Shown: positions 1-9,401, counted from the stretch's first letter. The stretch: 64,000 nt of DNA from Palsa-504 sp963744575 (GCA_963744575.1 CAVUUF010000017.1:1-64000), one strand, 5' to 3'. Made by a program: numbers and translations. Notes: a model not told the origin generated them from the letters alone.

Positions 1-1
1 G

Positions 2-124
2 GTGCGCGCCACCACCGCCGTGCTCTCCGTCGGAGCGACCTGCATTTTCTACCTGCAGGAAGTCGAGGACCGGGACAAGCTCCGGGCCATCGTCCTGGAG
101 ATGGCCACCGACCTGATCAGCTAG
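2..124 (+). CDS. C-terminal fragment of an unidentified protein (cut by window edge)
   Basis: An open frame runs from the window edge to a TAG at 122-124, giving 40 residues with an amphipathic helical look (FYLQEVEDRDKLRAIVLEMA) and ending DLIS. The codon use is that of a high-GC actinobacterial gene. It is probably the tail of a longer gene that starts before this window. No domain can be named from this piece; a regulator or other helical protein would fit. Confidence 0.4.
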   Translation: MRATTAVLSVGATCIFYLQEVEDRDKLRAIVLEMATDLIS

Positions 125-134
125 CACCCAGATT

Positions 135-148
135 GATGCGATAGCATC
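135..148. promoter_or_regulatory. Palindrome upstream of vapBC, candidate operator
   Basis: GATGC and GCATC form 5-bp arms around GATA, ending 6 bases before the antitoxin ATG at 155. VapBC-type operons are normally repressed by their own antitoxin-toxin complex at inverted repeats overlapping the promoter, so this is a plausible autoregulatory site. The position and symmetry are seen; the function is inferred. Confidence 0.4.
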
Positions 149-154
149 AGATGC

Positions 155-391
155 ATGCGCACCACATTGTCTGTCGATGATGACGTCCTGCTCGCCGTCA
201 AGGAACGAGCCCGGCGAGAGGGCCGCAGCGCGGGCGCGGTGCTGTCTGACCTTGCCCGCCAGGCCTTGACCGGCCAGTACCAAACAGCTCAGTCGGCCGA
301 GGAATTTCACGGCTTCCACCCGCTCCCGCACCGGGGTCAGGCCGTGTCGAACGCGCTCATCGACAGACTCCGCGAAGACGATCTCGCGTGA
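155..391 (+). CDS. vapB: VapB-type antitoxin (ribbon-helix-helix-like)
   Basis: This 78-residue protein begins MRTTLSVDDDVLLAVKERA, the usual opening of VapB antitoxins with an N-terminal DNA-binding ribbon-helix-helix, followed by a charged tail that would wrap the toxin. It overlaps the PIN-domain gene by 4 bases (GTGA at 388-391), so the two are translationally coupled. Antitoxins of this class neutralise the toxin RNase and repress their own operon; the palindrome just upstream fits that. The family call rests on the N-terminal pattern and the neighbour. Confidence 0.85.
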   Translation: MRTTLSVDDDVLLAVKERARREGRSAGAVLSDLARQALTGQYQTAQSAEEFHGFHPLPHRGQAVSNALIDRLREDDLA

Positions 392-819
392 AACACGCTC
401 TCCTCGACATCAACGTCCTGCTGGCTCTGCTGGACGGCGACCATGTCGATCACGATCGCGCTCGTGACTGGATCAATGCCGAAATCGAAAATGGCTGGGC
501 ATCCTGTGCGATTACCCAGAACGGCTTCGTGAGGATTATCAGCCAGCCACGCTATCCGAGCCCAGTCTCGCCGGCCTTGGCACTCGACCGGCTGGCCCGC
601 GCGAGCAACACCGAGTACCACGAGTTCTGGCCATGCTCGGTAAGCCTTCTGGACGAGAACCTCATCGATCGCACTCGCCTGGCCGGCCCGCGCCAGGTGA
701 CCGATGCCTACCTGCTGGCGCTCGCGACCCGCCACCACGGCCGGTTCGTCACCTTCGACCGCTCCATCCCGGTGAGCGCGGTGCATGGAGCACAACAGGC
801 CAATCTCATCGTGCTGTGA
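388..819 (+). CDS. vapC: VapC-type PIN-domain ribonuclease toxin
   Basis: This 143-residue protein has the PIN fold signature: an N-terminal acidic residue in ALLDINVLLALLD, a middle acidic set, and the late motif VTDAYLLALA followed by FVTFDR, which supply the metal-binding acidic cluster. PIN toxins cut RNA, often tRNA or rRNA. The start is a GTG overlapping the vapB stop. Length and motifs look complete, so the pair is likely intact. Its 3' end overlaps the end of the convergent Lrp-type gene by 14 bases. Confidence 0.88.
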   Translation: MKHALLDINVLLALLDGDHVDHDRARDWINAEIENGWASCAITQNGFVRIISQPRYPSPVSPALALDRLARASNTEYHEFWPCSVSLLDENLIDRTRLAGPRQVTDAYLLALATRHHGRFVTFDRSIPVSAVHGAQQANLIVL

Positions 820-1300
820 CGGAGGCGGCGCGGACCAGGGGCAGCACCCGGTAGCGGACCTGGGCGGCGAGGGAGATCAGGGTGGCGGAGCGGACCACGC
901 CCTCGGCGGAGACGATCGCGTCGAGCACGCGCTGCAGGTCGGCGTTGGAACGGGCCACCACCCGGCAGAGCATGTCCCCGGCGCCGGTGATGGTGTGCAG
1001 CTCGAGCACCTCGGGGATCGCGGCCAGTCGTTCCGCCACCGGATCGTGACCGCCGGCCTGGCGGATCTCCAGGGTGATGAACGCGGTGACCTCGTAGCCG
1101 AGCGCGGCCGGATCCACCTCGGGCCCGTACCCGGTGATCACGCCGCGCTCCTGCATCCGTTCCAGCCGCGCCTGCACCGTGCCGCGGGCGACGCCGAGCC
1201 GCCGGGAGGCCTCGAGCACGCCCACCCTGGGCTCGGCGGACAGCAGTTCGATCAGCGCGCCGTCAAGACGGTCGACCGGCCCGGGGTAAGTGGTAGTCAT
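806..1300 (-). CDS. Lrp/AsnC family transcriptional regulator
   Basis: 164 residues from the ATG at 1300 (MTTTYPG). An N-terminal winged helix (RLDGALIELLSAEPRVGV, then EASRRLGVARGTVQARLERM) is followed by a C-terminal RAM/AsnC ligand-binding domain (VTAFITLEIRQAGG). It is divergent from the 4-hydroxyphenylpyruvate dioxygenase gene with about 100 bases between. Lrp-type genes beside hpd commonly control aromatic amino-acid catabolism, so this is a likely local regulator. An upstream ATG at 1318 would add six residues (MVSLYT) and is an alternative start. Confidence 0.9.
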   Translation of the reverse strand: MTTTYPGPVDRLDGALIELLSAEPRVGVLEASRRLGVARGTVQARLERMQERGVITGYGPEVDPAALGYEVTAFITLEIRQAGGHDPVAERLAAIPEVLELHTITGAGDMLCRVVARSNADLQRVLDAIVSAEGVVRSATLISLAAQVRYRVLPLVRAASVTAR

Positions 1301-1402
1301 GGTGTACAGAGATACCATGCCTCGTTCGGAATTAATAGACAAGATGACTAGCCAAATGACGGTTGGTTGCGCATTTTGAGATCCGGTGCGCATCCTGTCG
1401 GC
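1301..1402. promoter_or_regulatory. Divergent promoter region between Lrp-type gene and hpd
   Basis: About 100 bases separate the two divergent starts and are clearly more AT-rich than their surroundings. The stretch holds AAATG and CATTT arms facing each other around 1356-1377, a loose dyad of the kind Lrp/AsnC proteins bind. No exact -35/-10 pair is claimed. Confidence 0.45.
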
Positions 1403-2509
1403 ATGACGACACCAGCGCGGGACAGGTTCCCCATCATCGGCATGGACGCCGTGGTCTTCGCGGTCGGGAACGCGAAGCAGGCGGCGCACTACTACTCGAC
1501 CGCGTTCGGCATGCGCCGGACCGCCTACCGGGGTCCGGAGACCGGCTGCCCGGACGAGGCGGCCTACGTGCTGGAGTCGGGCGGCGCGCGGTTCGTCTTC
1601 CGCGGCCCGGCCCGGCCCGGGACCCGGCTCGGCATGCGGGTGGCCGCGCACGGCGACGGGGTTACCGACCTGGCGCTCGAGGTCAGCTCGGCCGAGGAAG
1701 CCTACGACTATGCCGTTACCCACGGCGCCCGCGGCCTGGCGGCGCCGCACCTGCTCGAGGACGAGTCGGGCAAGGTGATGGTGGCGGCCATCGCCACCTA
1801 CGGTGACACCCGGCACACGCTGGTGCAGCGGTCCGGTTACTCGGGCAGCTACCTGCCCGGGTTTGTCCCGGCATCGCCGGCCGTCGCGCCGGGCGGACGC
1901 GCCTTCTTCACCGAGATCGACCACTGCGTGGGCAACGTCGAGCTCGGCAAGATGGACGAGTGGGTGGACTTCTACCACCGGGTGATGGGCTTCACCAACA
2001 TGAAGGAGTTCGTCGGCGACGACATCGCCACCGAGTACTCCGCGCTGATGAGCAAGGTGGTGGCGGACGGCTCTCGCAAGGTGAAGTTCCCGCTGAACGA
2101 GCCCGCGGCCGGCCAGCGCAAGTCGCAGATCGACGAGTACCTGGAGTTCTTCGGCGGGCCCGGGGTGCAGCACATCGCGCTGGCCACCGACGACATCGTG
2201 GCCAGCGTCCGCGCCATGCGGGCGGCCGGCGTGGAGTTCCTGGCCACCCCGGGCAGCTACTACGACGAGCTCGGCTCGTGGGTCGGCGAGACCCGGGTGC
2301 CGATCGGCGAGCTGCGCGAGCTGGGGATCCTGGCGGACCGGGACGAGGACGGCTACCTGCTGCAGATCTTCACCCAGCCGGTCCAGGACCGGCCGACCGT
2401 GTTCTTCGAGCTGATCGAGCGGCACGGATCGCAGGGGTTCGGCAAGGGGAACTTCAAGGCGCTGTTCGAGGCGATCGAGCGGGAACAGGCCCGGCGCGGG
2501 AACCTCTGA
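1403..2509 (+). CDS. hpd: 4-hydroxyphenylpyruvate dioxygenase
   Basis: 368 residues from the ATG at 1403 (MTTPARDRFP). It converts 4-hydroxyphenylpyruvate to homogentisate in tyrosine catabolism. Two vicinal-oxygen-chelate halves are visible. The iron ligands are the His of IDHCVGNV, the His of VQHIALATDD and the Glu of FFELIER, all in expected order. The C-terminus ends GNFKALFEAIE, typical of the family. An upstream in-frame start at 1367 has no support from family N-termini. Confidence 0.96.
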   Translation: MTTPARDRFPIIGMDAVVFAVGNAKQAAHYYSTAFGMRRTAYRGPETGCPDEAAYVLESGGARFVFRGPARPGTRLGMRVAAHGDGVTDLALEVSSAEEAYDYAVTHGARGLAAPHLLEDESGKVMVAAIATYGDTRHTLVQRSGYSGSYLPGFVPASPAVAPGGRAFFTEIDHCVGNVELGKMDEWVDFYHRVMGFTNMKEFVGDDIATEYSALMSKVVADGSRKVKFPLNEPAAGQRKSQIDEYLEFFGGPGVQHIALATDDIVASVRAMRAAGVEFLATPGSYYDELGSWVGETRVPIGELRELGILADRDEDGYLLQIFTQPVQDRPTVFFELIERHGSQGFGKGNFKALFEAIEREQARRGNL

Positions 2510-2531
2510 GTCCAGCCGGGCTGAGCGGCCA

Positions 2532-4205
2532 TTACGGACGCCGCCTGACCGCCCGCCGCACCCAGGCCAGGACGGTCTTCAGGTCGCCGTTGTCGAGGAA
2601 GTACGCGACCACGCCGAAGGCCAGGATCGCGCCGACGGCGGCCGGCACCGCCAGGGCGACGGCCTCCAGCTTGTGCTGCAGGGGCACCGCCAGGCTCACC
2701 GCCACGCCCACCGCGGCGCCTGCGGCGCAGGCGGCCAGCCCGGCGAGCGTCGCGTGGCCGGCGCCCCGCACCGCGGCCGGGCCGCAGATCCTGCGGGCCA
2801 CGGATACCAGCGGAACGGCCACCACGGTCTGGCCGATGGTGGTACCCAGGGCGAGCGCGGCGACCACCAGGCGGGCCGGGACCAGCTCGGCCAGCACCAC
2901 GTCCGCGATGATCGTGATCAGCCAGCTTCCGGCCAGCGCCGCGGCGGCGACCTTGAGCCGCCCGATGACGAACATGACCCGCGACAGGTTGGCGATCACC
3001 GCGATGCCCGCGATGCCGGGAGCGAACAACAGGAAGGCCTCGATCAGCTGCGGGACCTGATCGGGCTGCCTGGCCAGCACGTGCGCGGCGGGAATGGCGA
3101 GGGCCGCGACCACCGCCGTGCCGAGCCACGACATGAGCAGGACCGCCCGGGTCGACCCGGCGCTGGTCCGGTCGAAGTCCGGCCCCGCCCGCGCGGACAG
3201 CACCGGGAACGCGCTGACCACGATGGACAGGGCCAGGACCGCGTATATCGAGTTGAACACCTGCGACCCGTAGTTGAACAGGACGATCGCGCCGGTCGTC
3301 CCGCGCCCGTTGGCCAGGGTAATGGCCACCACGTTGGCCACGTCCATGGCGATGAGCTCCACCACGCCGACCAGCGCCAGGCCACCCGCACGGCGCGCCA
3401 CCCCGGGCGGGAACCGCAGCACCGGCCGCAGTCGCAGGTGCAGCCGCCACGTCGGCGGTATGGCCACGACGGCCAGCGCGGCCACGCCCAGCGTGGTCCC
3501 CACCGACAAGACGAGCTCGGCCGGCACCGGCAACCGGGCCAGCGACCGCCCCTGGTTCAGCGGGACGAAGGCCAGGTAACAGGCGATGAGCACCAGGCTG
3601 GAGATCCCCGGGCCGATCGACGGCGCGGCGAACCGGCGGTAGGACTGCAGCAGCCCGTAGAGCACGACCGACAGCCCGTACAGCAGGGCCTGGGGAGCGA
3701 ATGCCCGCAGCATGTCGCCGGTGACGGCGACGACGTTGGCCCGGACGCAGCCCGCGTTCGGGTTGCTGGGGTTGAGCAGGGAGGCGATCGGCCCGGCGGC
3801 GGCCACGATGGCCAGCACCAGCGGCACGACGATGATGACGGTCCAGGTCAGCAGCGCCGAGGTGATGTGGCCGACTCGTGCCTTCTCCGCCGGGTCACGG
3901 TCGGCCCGCTCGGCCGAGCGGGCCAGCACCGGGACCATCGCGCTGGTCAGCGCGCCGCCCAGGATCAGCTCATACAGCAGGTTGGGAACCTGGTACGCGG
4001 TGACGTAGCTCGTGCCCAGGCAACTCGCGCCGACGGTCTGAGAGAACACGAGCGTACGGACCAGGCCCAGGATCCGGGACAGTATCGTGAGGCCGGCCAC
4101 CACGGCGGCGCCGCGGGCGATGCCCTCCCCGAGTCGCTGCGCCGGACCCGGGGCGGCCGGCGCCGCCTGGCCGGCGCGCTTGCCTTTACCGGTCTGCGCA
4201 TGCAA
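2532..4205 (-). CDS. murJ: MurJ/MviN-family lipid flippase
   Basis: 557 residues with a short charged cytoplasmic N-terminus and about 14 predicted membrane segments. Family motifs include ILSRILGLVRTLVF near residue 41, then YQVPNLLYELILGGALTSA, typical of MurJ/MviN flippases that move lipid-linked cell-wall precursors outward. A good ribosome site (AGGAG) precedes the ATG. It lies 12 bases downstream of the threonine dehydratase gene on the same strand and may be co-transcribed. Actinobacteria often have more than one MviN-like protein, so this may not be the essential lipid II flippase. Confidence 0.85.
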   Translation of the reverse strand: MHAQTGKGKRAGQAAPAAPGPAQRLGEGIARGAAVVAGLTILSRILGLVRTLVFSQTVGASCLGTSYVTAYQVPNLLYELILGGALTSAMVPVLARSAERADRDPAEKARVGHITSALLTWTVIIVVPLVLAIVAAAGPIASLLNPSNPNAGCVRANVVAVTGDMLRAFAPQALLYGLSVVLYGLLQSYRRFAAPSIGPGISSLVLIACYLAFVPLNQGRSLARLPVPAELVLSVGTTLGVAALAVVAIPPTWRLHLRLRPVLRFPPGVARRAGGLALVGVVELIAMDVANVVAITLANGRGTTGAIVLFNYGSQVFNSIYAVLALSIVVSAFPVLSARAGPDFDRTSAGSTRAVLLMSWLGTAVVAALAIPAAHVLARQPDQVPQLIEAFLLFAPGIAGIAVIANLSRVMFVIGRLKVAAAALAGSWLITIIADVVLAELVPARLVVAALALGTTIGQTVVAVPLVSVARRICGPAAVRGAGHATLAGLAACAAGAAVGVAVSLAVPLQHKLEAVALAVPAAVGAILAFGVVAYFLDNGDLKTVLAWVRRAVRRRP

Positions 4206-4217
4206 CTCCTGACCCCC

Positions 4218-5438
4218 CTAGCCGAAGGCGAGAGTGTAGCCGGCGGCACGCAGCGCGCCGATCACCTCGCCGCAGTGCTCGGGTCCGCGGGTCTCGACCT
4301 GCAGGACCACCTCGACCTCGTCCACGTGCAGCCGGGGGGCCAGCCGTTCGTGCCCGACCTCGAGCACGTTGGCGCCGAGATCGGCCAGGTCGGCGAGGAG
4401 CTTCGCGAGCGACCCGGGCTGGTCGGGCAGCCTGCAGCGGAACGCCAGGTAGCGGCCGGCCGCGGCGAGGCCGTGCCGGAGCAGCTTGGCCAGCAGCAGC
4501 GGGTCGATGTTGCCGCCGGAGAGCACCACGACCACCGGCGAGGCGAAGTCGCGCGGATGCTCGAGCAGGGCGGCCGCCCCGGCCGCCCCGGCCGGCTCCA
4601 CCACCTGCTTGGCCCGCTCCAGGCACAGCAGCAGCCCCTGGGACAGGCTCTCCTCCGAGACCGTCACCACCCGCGCGGCCTGGCCGGACAGGATCCCGAA
4701 CGCGATGTCACCCGGGCGGCTGACCGCGATGCCGTCCGCCATGGTGGGACTGGCCTGCACCGACACCGGATGCCCGGCGGCCAGCGAGCCCGGGTACGGC
4801 GCGGCCGCCTCCGCCTGCACGCCGACCACCTGGATATCCGGATCGAGGCCCTTGACCGCCACCGTGATGCCGGCCGCCAGGCCGCCGCCGCCCACCGGCA
4901 CCACGACCGTGCGCACCTGCGGGCACTGCTCGATGATCTCCAAGCCGAGCGTGCCCTGCCCGGCCACGATGTCCGGGTGGTCGTAGGGATGAATGAACAC
5001 CGCGCCGGTGCGCTCGGCGAAGGCGAGAGCCTCGCCGACCGCGTCCTCGACGCAGGTGCCGTGCAGGATGACCTCCGCCCCGTAGCCGCGCGTCGCCTGC
5101 ACCTTGGGCAATGGCGCGCCCGCGGGCATGACCACCGTGGCCGTGCAGCCGAGCAGCCCGGCCGCGAACGCGACCCCCTGGGCGTGGTTGCCCGCGCTGG
5201 CCGCGACGACGCCGCGGGCCCGTTCGGCGTCCGACAGCCTGGCGATCCTGAAGTAGCCGCCGCGGACCTTGAACGACCCGGTCCGCTGCAGGTTCTCGCA
5301 CTTGATGAAGACCGGCCCGCCAACCGTCTCGGACAGGACCCGGGAATGCAGCATGGGCGTGTCCGAGATCACATCGTGGATCAGCTTCCGCGCGGCGGTT
5401 ACGTCATCGGAGCTGACCACGTTAGGGGTTGTTGCCAC
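4218..5438 (-). CDS. ilvA: Threonine ammonia-lyase with C-terminal ACT domain
   Basis: 406 residues. It deaminates threonine to 2-oxobutanoate with PLP. The PLP lysine lies in TGSFKVRGG, the substrate loop in SAGNHAQG, and the phosphate-binding Gly loop in PVGGGGLAAG. A single ACT-like regulatory domain (CRLPDQPGSLAKLLADLADL) occupies roughly residues 325-400, the usual layout for the shorter ilvA/tdcB-type enzymes of actinobacteria. Biosynthetic versus catabolic role cannot be told from sequence alone. The gene is divergent from the ATPase gene at 5531. Confidence 0.93.
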   Translation of the reverse strand: MATTPNVVSSDDVTAARKLIHDVISDTPMLHSRVLSETVGGPVFIKCENLQRTGSFKVRGGYFRIARLSDAERARGVVAASAGNHAQGVAFAAGLLGCTATVVMPAGAPLPKVQATRGYGAEVILHGTCVEDAVGEALAFAERTGAVFIHPYDHPDIVAGQGTLGLEIIEQCPQVRTVVVPVGGGGLAAGITVAVKGLDPDIQVVGVQAEAAAPYPGSLAAGHPVSVQASPTMADGIAVSRPGDIAFGILSGQAARVVTVSEESLSQGLLLCLERAKQVVEPAGAAGAAALLEHPRDFASPVVVVLSGGNIDPLLLAKLLRHGLAAAGRYLAFRCRLPDQPGSLAKLLADLADLGANVLEVGHERLAPRLHVDEVEVVLQVETRGPEHCGEVIGALRAAGYTLAFG

Positions 5439-5530
5439 CCAAGAAGTCTGCCACTCCTCCGCCGCCCCGGTGGCCCACCTCCAGCCGGCCGCAGATGCGA
5501 ACAGGCGCGATCACGACATACTGTCGAAAG

Positions 5531-6943
5531 GTGCAGCAATACAGCGAGGACCACCAGGCGAAGACTCTCGGCGAACTGCGCGCCAGCGGCCACGCGTACC
5601 GCGGCGTCAAGGAGGAGATCAGACAGAATCTGCTCGCCATGCTGCGGGAGGGACGGGATCCCTTTCCCGGCATCGTCGGGTTCGGCCAGACCGTCCTGCC
5701 CCACCTCGAGCGGGCCCTGATCGCGGGGCACGACATCATCCTGCTGGGCGAGCGCGGCCAGGGTAAGACCCGGCTGATCCGCACCCTGGGCGGGCTGCTT
5801 GATGAGTGGACTCCCGCCGTCGAAGGCTGCGAGATCAACGACCATCCCTACCACCCGGCGTGCGCCCGGTGCCGCCGCCTCGCCGCCGAACTGGGCGACG
5901 GGCTGCCGGTCACCTGGCGGCACCGCGACGACAGGTACGGGGAGAAGCTCGCCACCCCGGACACCAGCGTCGGCGACCTGATCGGCGACATCGACCCGGT
6001 CAAGGTGGCGGAAGGACGCACCCTGGGTGACCCGGAGACCATCCACTTCGGTCTGGTGCCGCGGACCAACCGGGGCATCTTCTCCCTGAACGAACTGCCC
6101 GACCTGGCCGAGCGGATCCAGGTGTCCCTGCTGAACGTGCTGGAGGAGCGCGACATCGGCATCCGCGGCTACGCGCTCCGGCTGCCGCTGGACCTGCTGC
6201 TGGTGGCCAGCGCGAACCCGGAGGACTACACCAACCGGGGACGGATCATCACCCCGCTCAAGGACCGGTTCGGCGCGGAGATCCGGACGCACTACCCGCC
6301 GTCCCTGGCCGACGAGCTCACCTTGATCAGGCAGGAAGCCGACATCTGGACCACCGCGGAACTCCCCGGGCACCTGGTGGAAGTGATCGCCAGGTTCGCC
6401 CGGGGCGTCCGCGAGTCGCCCGCCGTCGACGCCCGTTCCGGGGTCTCGGCGCGGTTCGCCATCGCCGCGGCGGAAAGCGCCGCGGCGTCGGCCGTGCGCC
6501 GGACGGCGCTGGCCGGAGCGCGGGAGGAGACGCCCGTGGCCCGGGTGTGCGACCTGCCGACCGTGGTCAGCACGCTGCGCGGCAAGGTCGAGTTCGAGGT
6601 CAGCGAGGAGGGCCGGGAAGAGGAAGTGCTCGGCGCGCTGCTCCGCCGGGCCATCGCCGACACCTTCCGGTCCCGGCTGGGCGGCGTGGACCTGTCCGGC
6701 CTGCTGGCCAAGTTCGAGGACGGCGGCACCGTCGAGTCGGGCGAGCTCGTACCCGCCACCGAGCTGCTGCGGCGGATCGGCGACGTCCCCGGACTCGCCC
6801 GGATCATGTCCCGGCTGGGCATGGACGGCGGCGAGTCGTTCGGGCAGGCGGCGGCCGCGGTCGAGTTCGCCCTGGAGGGCCTGTACCTGATGCGCAGGCT
6901 GTCCAAGGACACCGACGGCAGCACCAGCGTGTACGGGACCTAA
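5531..6943 (+). CDS. MoxR/magnesium-chelatase-like AAA+ ATPase
   Basis: 470 residues from a GTG at 5531 preceded by GAAAG. Walker A is GERGQGKTRL, and the Walker B-like segment is GIFSLNELPDL, followed by sensor motifs (LLVASANPEDYTNRGRI). The fold matches the chelatase I-subunit/MoxR group. The next gene, two bases downstream, encodes a VWA protein. Such ATPase-VWA pairs act as chaperone-like metal-insertion or complex-remodelling systems. The substrate is unknown. Confidence 0.88.
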   Translation: MQQYSEDHQAKTLGELRASGHAYRGVKEEIRQNLLAMLREGRDPFPGIVGFGQTVLPHLERALIAGHDIILLGERGQGKTRLIRTLGGLLDEWTPAVEGCEINDHPYHPACARCRRLAAELGDGLPVTWRHRDDRYGEKLATPDTSVGDLIGDIDPVKVAEGRTLGDPETIHFGLVPRTNRGIFSLNELPDLAERIQVSLLNVLEERDIGIRGYALRLPLDLLLVASANPEDYTNRGRIITPLKDRFGAEIRTHYPPSLADELTLIRQEADIWTTAELPGHLVEVIARFARGVRESPAVDARSGVSARFAIAAAESAAASAVRRTALAGAREETPVARVCDLPTVVSTLRGKVEFEVSEEGREEEVLGALLRRAIADTFRSRLGGVDLSGLLAKFEDGGTVESGELVPATELLRRIGDVPGLARIMSRLGMDGGESFGQAAAAVEFALEGLYLMRRLSKDTDGSTSVYGT

Positions 6944-6944
6944 C

Positions 6945-8966
6945 ATGGCGAATTACCGGTACGGCCGATACGTCTACGGGCCGGACCCGCTGGCCCTCCC
7001 CTTCGACGTGCGCGGCGCCGTCGACGAGATGGGTGACTCGATCCTGGCCGGCGCCGACCCGGCCGACGCGCTGCGGGAACTGCTGAGGCGGGGTTTCGGC
7101 GACCGGGCCGGCCGCCGGGGCCTGGATGACCTGCTGCGCCGGGTGCGCGAGCGGCAGCGGGAGATCCGCGGCAGCGGACGCCTCGACGGCATCCTGGAGC
7201 AGGCCCGCGCCCTGCTCGACACCGCCGTCGGGCAGGAGCGCGCCGAGCTGTTCCCCGACCCGAGCGACGAGGCCAGGCTGCGTGAGGCCGATCTCGACGC
7301 GCTGCCCGCCGACACGGCCCAGGCGATCCGGCAGCTGGCCGGCTACGACTGGCGGTCACCCGCCGCCCGTCAGACCTTCGAGCAGCTCAGGGACCTGCTG
7401 CGGAGCGAGGTGCTGGACAGCCAGTTCCGCGGCATGCGGCAGGTCATGCAGAATCCCGATCCGCAGGCGATGCAGCGGGTCAAGGACATGCTCGCCGACC
7501 TGAACGAGATGCTGGCGGCGGACGCGCGCGGCGAGCACACCCAGGCCGATTTCGAGCGGTTCATGGCGCGACACGGCGACCTGTTCCCCGACCAGCCGCA
7601 GAACCTCGAGGAGCTGGTGGACTCGCTGATCAGCCGGATGGCCGCGGCCGAGCGCCTGCTGCGCTCGCTCAGCGACGAGCAGCGCGAGGAGCTCGCCCAG
7701 CTGATGGCGAACGCGCTGGACGACGCGGGCCTGGCGGCCGAGATGGCCAGGCTCGCCGACGCGCTCCGGTCCCGGCGCCCCGAGCTGGACCGGGCCGGCC
7801 TGAGCGGCGGGGTCCAGATGTCCGGCCAGGAGCCGCTCGGCCTCGGCGACGCCACCACCGCCCTGGCCGAGCTCGCCGACCTGGCCGAGCTGGAGGGGGC
7901 GCTGGGCCAGGACTACCCGGGTGCGAGGCTGGACGACGTCGACGAGGAAGCGGTCCGGCGGGCCTTCGGGCGCCAGGCCGTGGACGACATCGAGGCCCTG
8001 CGCCGTCTCGAGCGCGAGCTCGAGCGGCAGGGTTACCTGACCAGGAACGCCGGGCAGCTCGAGCTCACCCCCAAGGCGGTGCGCAGGCTCGGCGACACGG
8101 CCCTCCGCCGGATCTTCGGCGAGCTGGACTTCGGCCGCAGGCCGGGCGATCACGACCTGCACGACGCCGGGCAGGCGGGCGAGCTTACCGGCACCACCCG
8201 CCCCTGGGAGTTCGGCGACGAGCAGCCGCTCGACGTCCCCGCGACGGTGCGCAACGCCGTGCTCAGGGGGGCTCGGGGGGGCGGAGAGCCCCCCCGTGAT
8301 CGGGGGGGTCTGGGGGGGTCGTCCCCCCGGGCTACCAGGGTCAGGCTGGCCGCGCAGGACTTCGAGGTGACCGAGACCGAGCGCCGCAGCACCGCGGTCG
8401 TGTCCCTGCTGGTCGACCTGTCCTACTCGATGCAGCTGCGCGGGACCTGGGCCGCGGCCAAGCAGACGGCGCTCGCGCTGCACGCGCTGCTGCGCAGCCG
8501 GTTCCCCCAGGACGCCGTCCAGGTGGTGGGCTTCTCGAACTACGCGCGGGAGCTGCGCGAGACCGAACTGGCCGGGCTCGGCTGGGACATGGTGCAGGGC
8601 ACCAACCTGCACCACGCGCTGCTGCTGGCCGGGCGCCACATCGACCGGCACCCGGAACACGAGCCGGTCGTCCTGATCGTGACCGACGGCGAGCCGACCG
8701 CTCACCTGCAGCGGGACGGGCGATCCTGGTTCGACTGGCCGCCGTCTCCCGAGACGGTGGAACTCACCCTGGCCGAAGTGGATAAGATGACCCGCCGGCA
8801 CGCCGCGCTGAATATTTTCATGCTGGCGGACGACGCCAGGCTCAGCGCGTTCGTTGACAACGTAGCCAGGAGGAACGGCGGACGCGTGCTGCAGGCGGCG
8901 CCCGAACATCTCGGTGAGTATGTCATCCGTGACTTCCTACGTACCCGCGGTGCCAGTCGACGGTAG
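6945..8966 (+). CDS. VWA-domain protein partnered with the AAA+ ATPase
   Basis: 673 residues, starting one base after the ATPase stop. A long helical, acidic/Arg-rich N-terminal two-thirds is followed by a von Willebrand factor A domain at about residues 480-660. Its metal-ion site is visible: DLSYS (DxSxS), the Thr of QGTNLHHAL, and the Asp of VTDGEPT. A G-run palindrome at 8264-8330 adds a Gly/Arg-rich insert (around residues 440-462) in frame just before the VWA domain. The pair resembles chelatase D/I-type systems. Confidence 0.88.
   Translation: MANYRYGRYVYGPDPLALPFDVRGAVDEMGDSILAGADPADALRELLRRGFGDRAGRRGLDDLLRRVRERQREIRGSGRLDGILEQARALLDTAVGQERAELFPDPSDEARLREADLDALPADTAQAIRQLAGYDWRSPAARQTFEQLRDLLRSEVLDSQFRGMRQVMQNPDPQAMQRVKDMLADLNEMLAADARGEHTQADFERFMARHGDLFPDQPQNLEELVDSLISRMAAAERLLRSLSDEQREELAQLMANALDDAGLAAEMARLADALRSRRPELDRAGLSGGVQMSGQEPLGLGDATTALAELADLAELEGALGQDYPGARLDDVDEEAVRRAFGRQAVDDIEALRRLERELERQGYLTRNAGQLELTPKAVRRLGDTALRRIFGELDFGRRPGDHDLHDAGQAGELTGTTRPWEFGDEQPLDVPATVRNAVLRGARGGGEPPRDRGGLGGSSPRATRVRLAAQDFEVTETERRSTAVVSLLVDLSYSMQLRGTWAAAKQTALALHALLRSRFPQDAVQVVGFSNYARELRETELAGLGWDMVQGTNLHHALLLAGRHIDRHPEHEPVVLIVTDGEPTAHLQRDGRSWFDWPPSPETVELTLAEVDKMTRRHAALNIFMLADDARLSAFVDNVARRNGGRVLQAAPEHLGEYVIRDFLRTRGASRR
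8264..8330. repeat. G-run palindromic element inserted in the VWA gene
   Basis: Runs of six or seven G and C alternate here (GGGGGGCTCGGGGGGG, AGCCCCCCCGTGATC, TCGTCCCCCCGG) and can fold on themselves. The insertion keeps the reading frame, adding a Gly/Arg/Pro segment. A shorter relative with the same GGGGGCTCGGGG and GTCCCCCCGG blocks interrupts metB at 10356-10393. Confidence 0.6.
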
Positions 8967-9074
8967 ATTTTCCTAGTCGGCCGAGGACCTCGGCTCGCAG
9001 TGGCCGGCCTCCGGCCGACCGCGACTGGCCGGCGACAACACAGCTTTAGATAATGGCCTGCATAAGGAGGAATC

Positions 9075-9383
9075 GTGAGTTCTACCAGTGGATCCGTCGA
9101 GAGGTCGTCCGGCCGGACGATACTCGCGGTGATTCTCGGCATCATCGCCCTGGTGTTCATCGTGGCCGCCATCATCTACATGATCGAGCCGGCCAAGTCG
9201 CTGCCGAGCTTCATTCCCGGGCACATCGACGGCTCCACCGGGCACCACCCGCTGAAGGCCAGCGGCTCGCTGGTGGTCGGCATCGTCTTCGCGGTCGGGG
9301 CCTGGTTCGCCCTGGCGTACAAGCCCAAGCCGCAGGCCGCGGCGCAGGACAACAAGGAAAGCTCGCCCGCGGGCCGGAGCTGA
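9075..9383 (+). CDS. Small two-span membrane protein, unknown function
   Basis: 102 residues from a GTG with a strong AAGGAGG at 9064-9070. Two hydrophobic helices (TILAVILGIIALVFIVAAI, and GSLVVGIVFAVGAWFALAY) flank an extracytoplasmic loop containing PSFIPGHIDGSTGHH. The C-terminus is a polar tail. Similar small proteins are widespread in actinobacteria but have no assigned function as far as I can tell. Confidence 0.75.
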   Translation: MSSTSGSVERSSGRTILAVILGIIALVFIVAAIIYMIEPAKSLPSFIPGHIDGSTGHHPLKASGSLVVGIVFAVGAWFALAYKPKPQAAAQDNKESSPAGRS

Positions 9384-9401
9384 CCCGGGGCCCTGATCCC
9401 G

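Noticed and set aside
2673..5720. A 1015-residue plus-strand frame opposite murJ and ilvA
   Set aside because: Same antisense artefact; both genes on the other strand show unmistakable family motifs.
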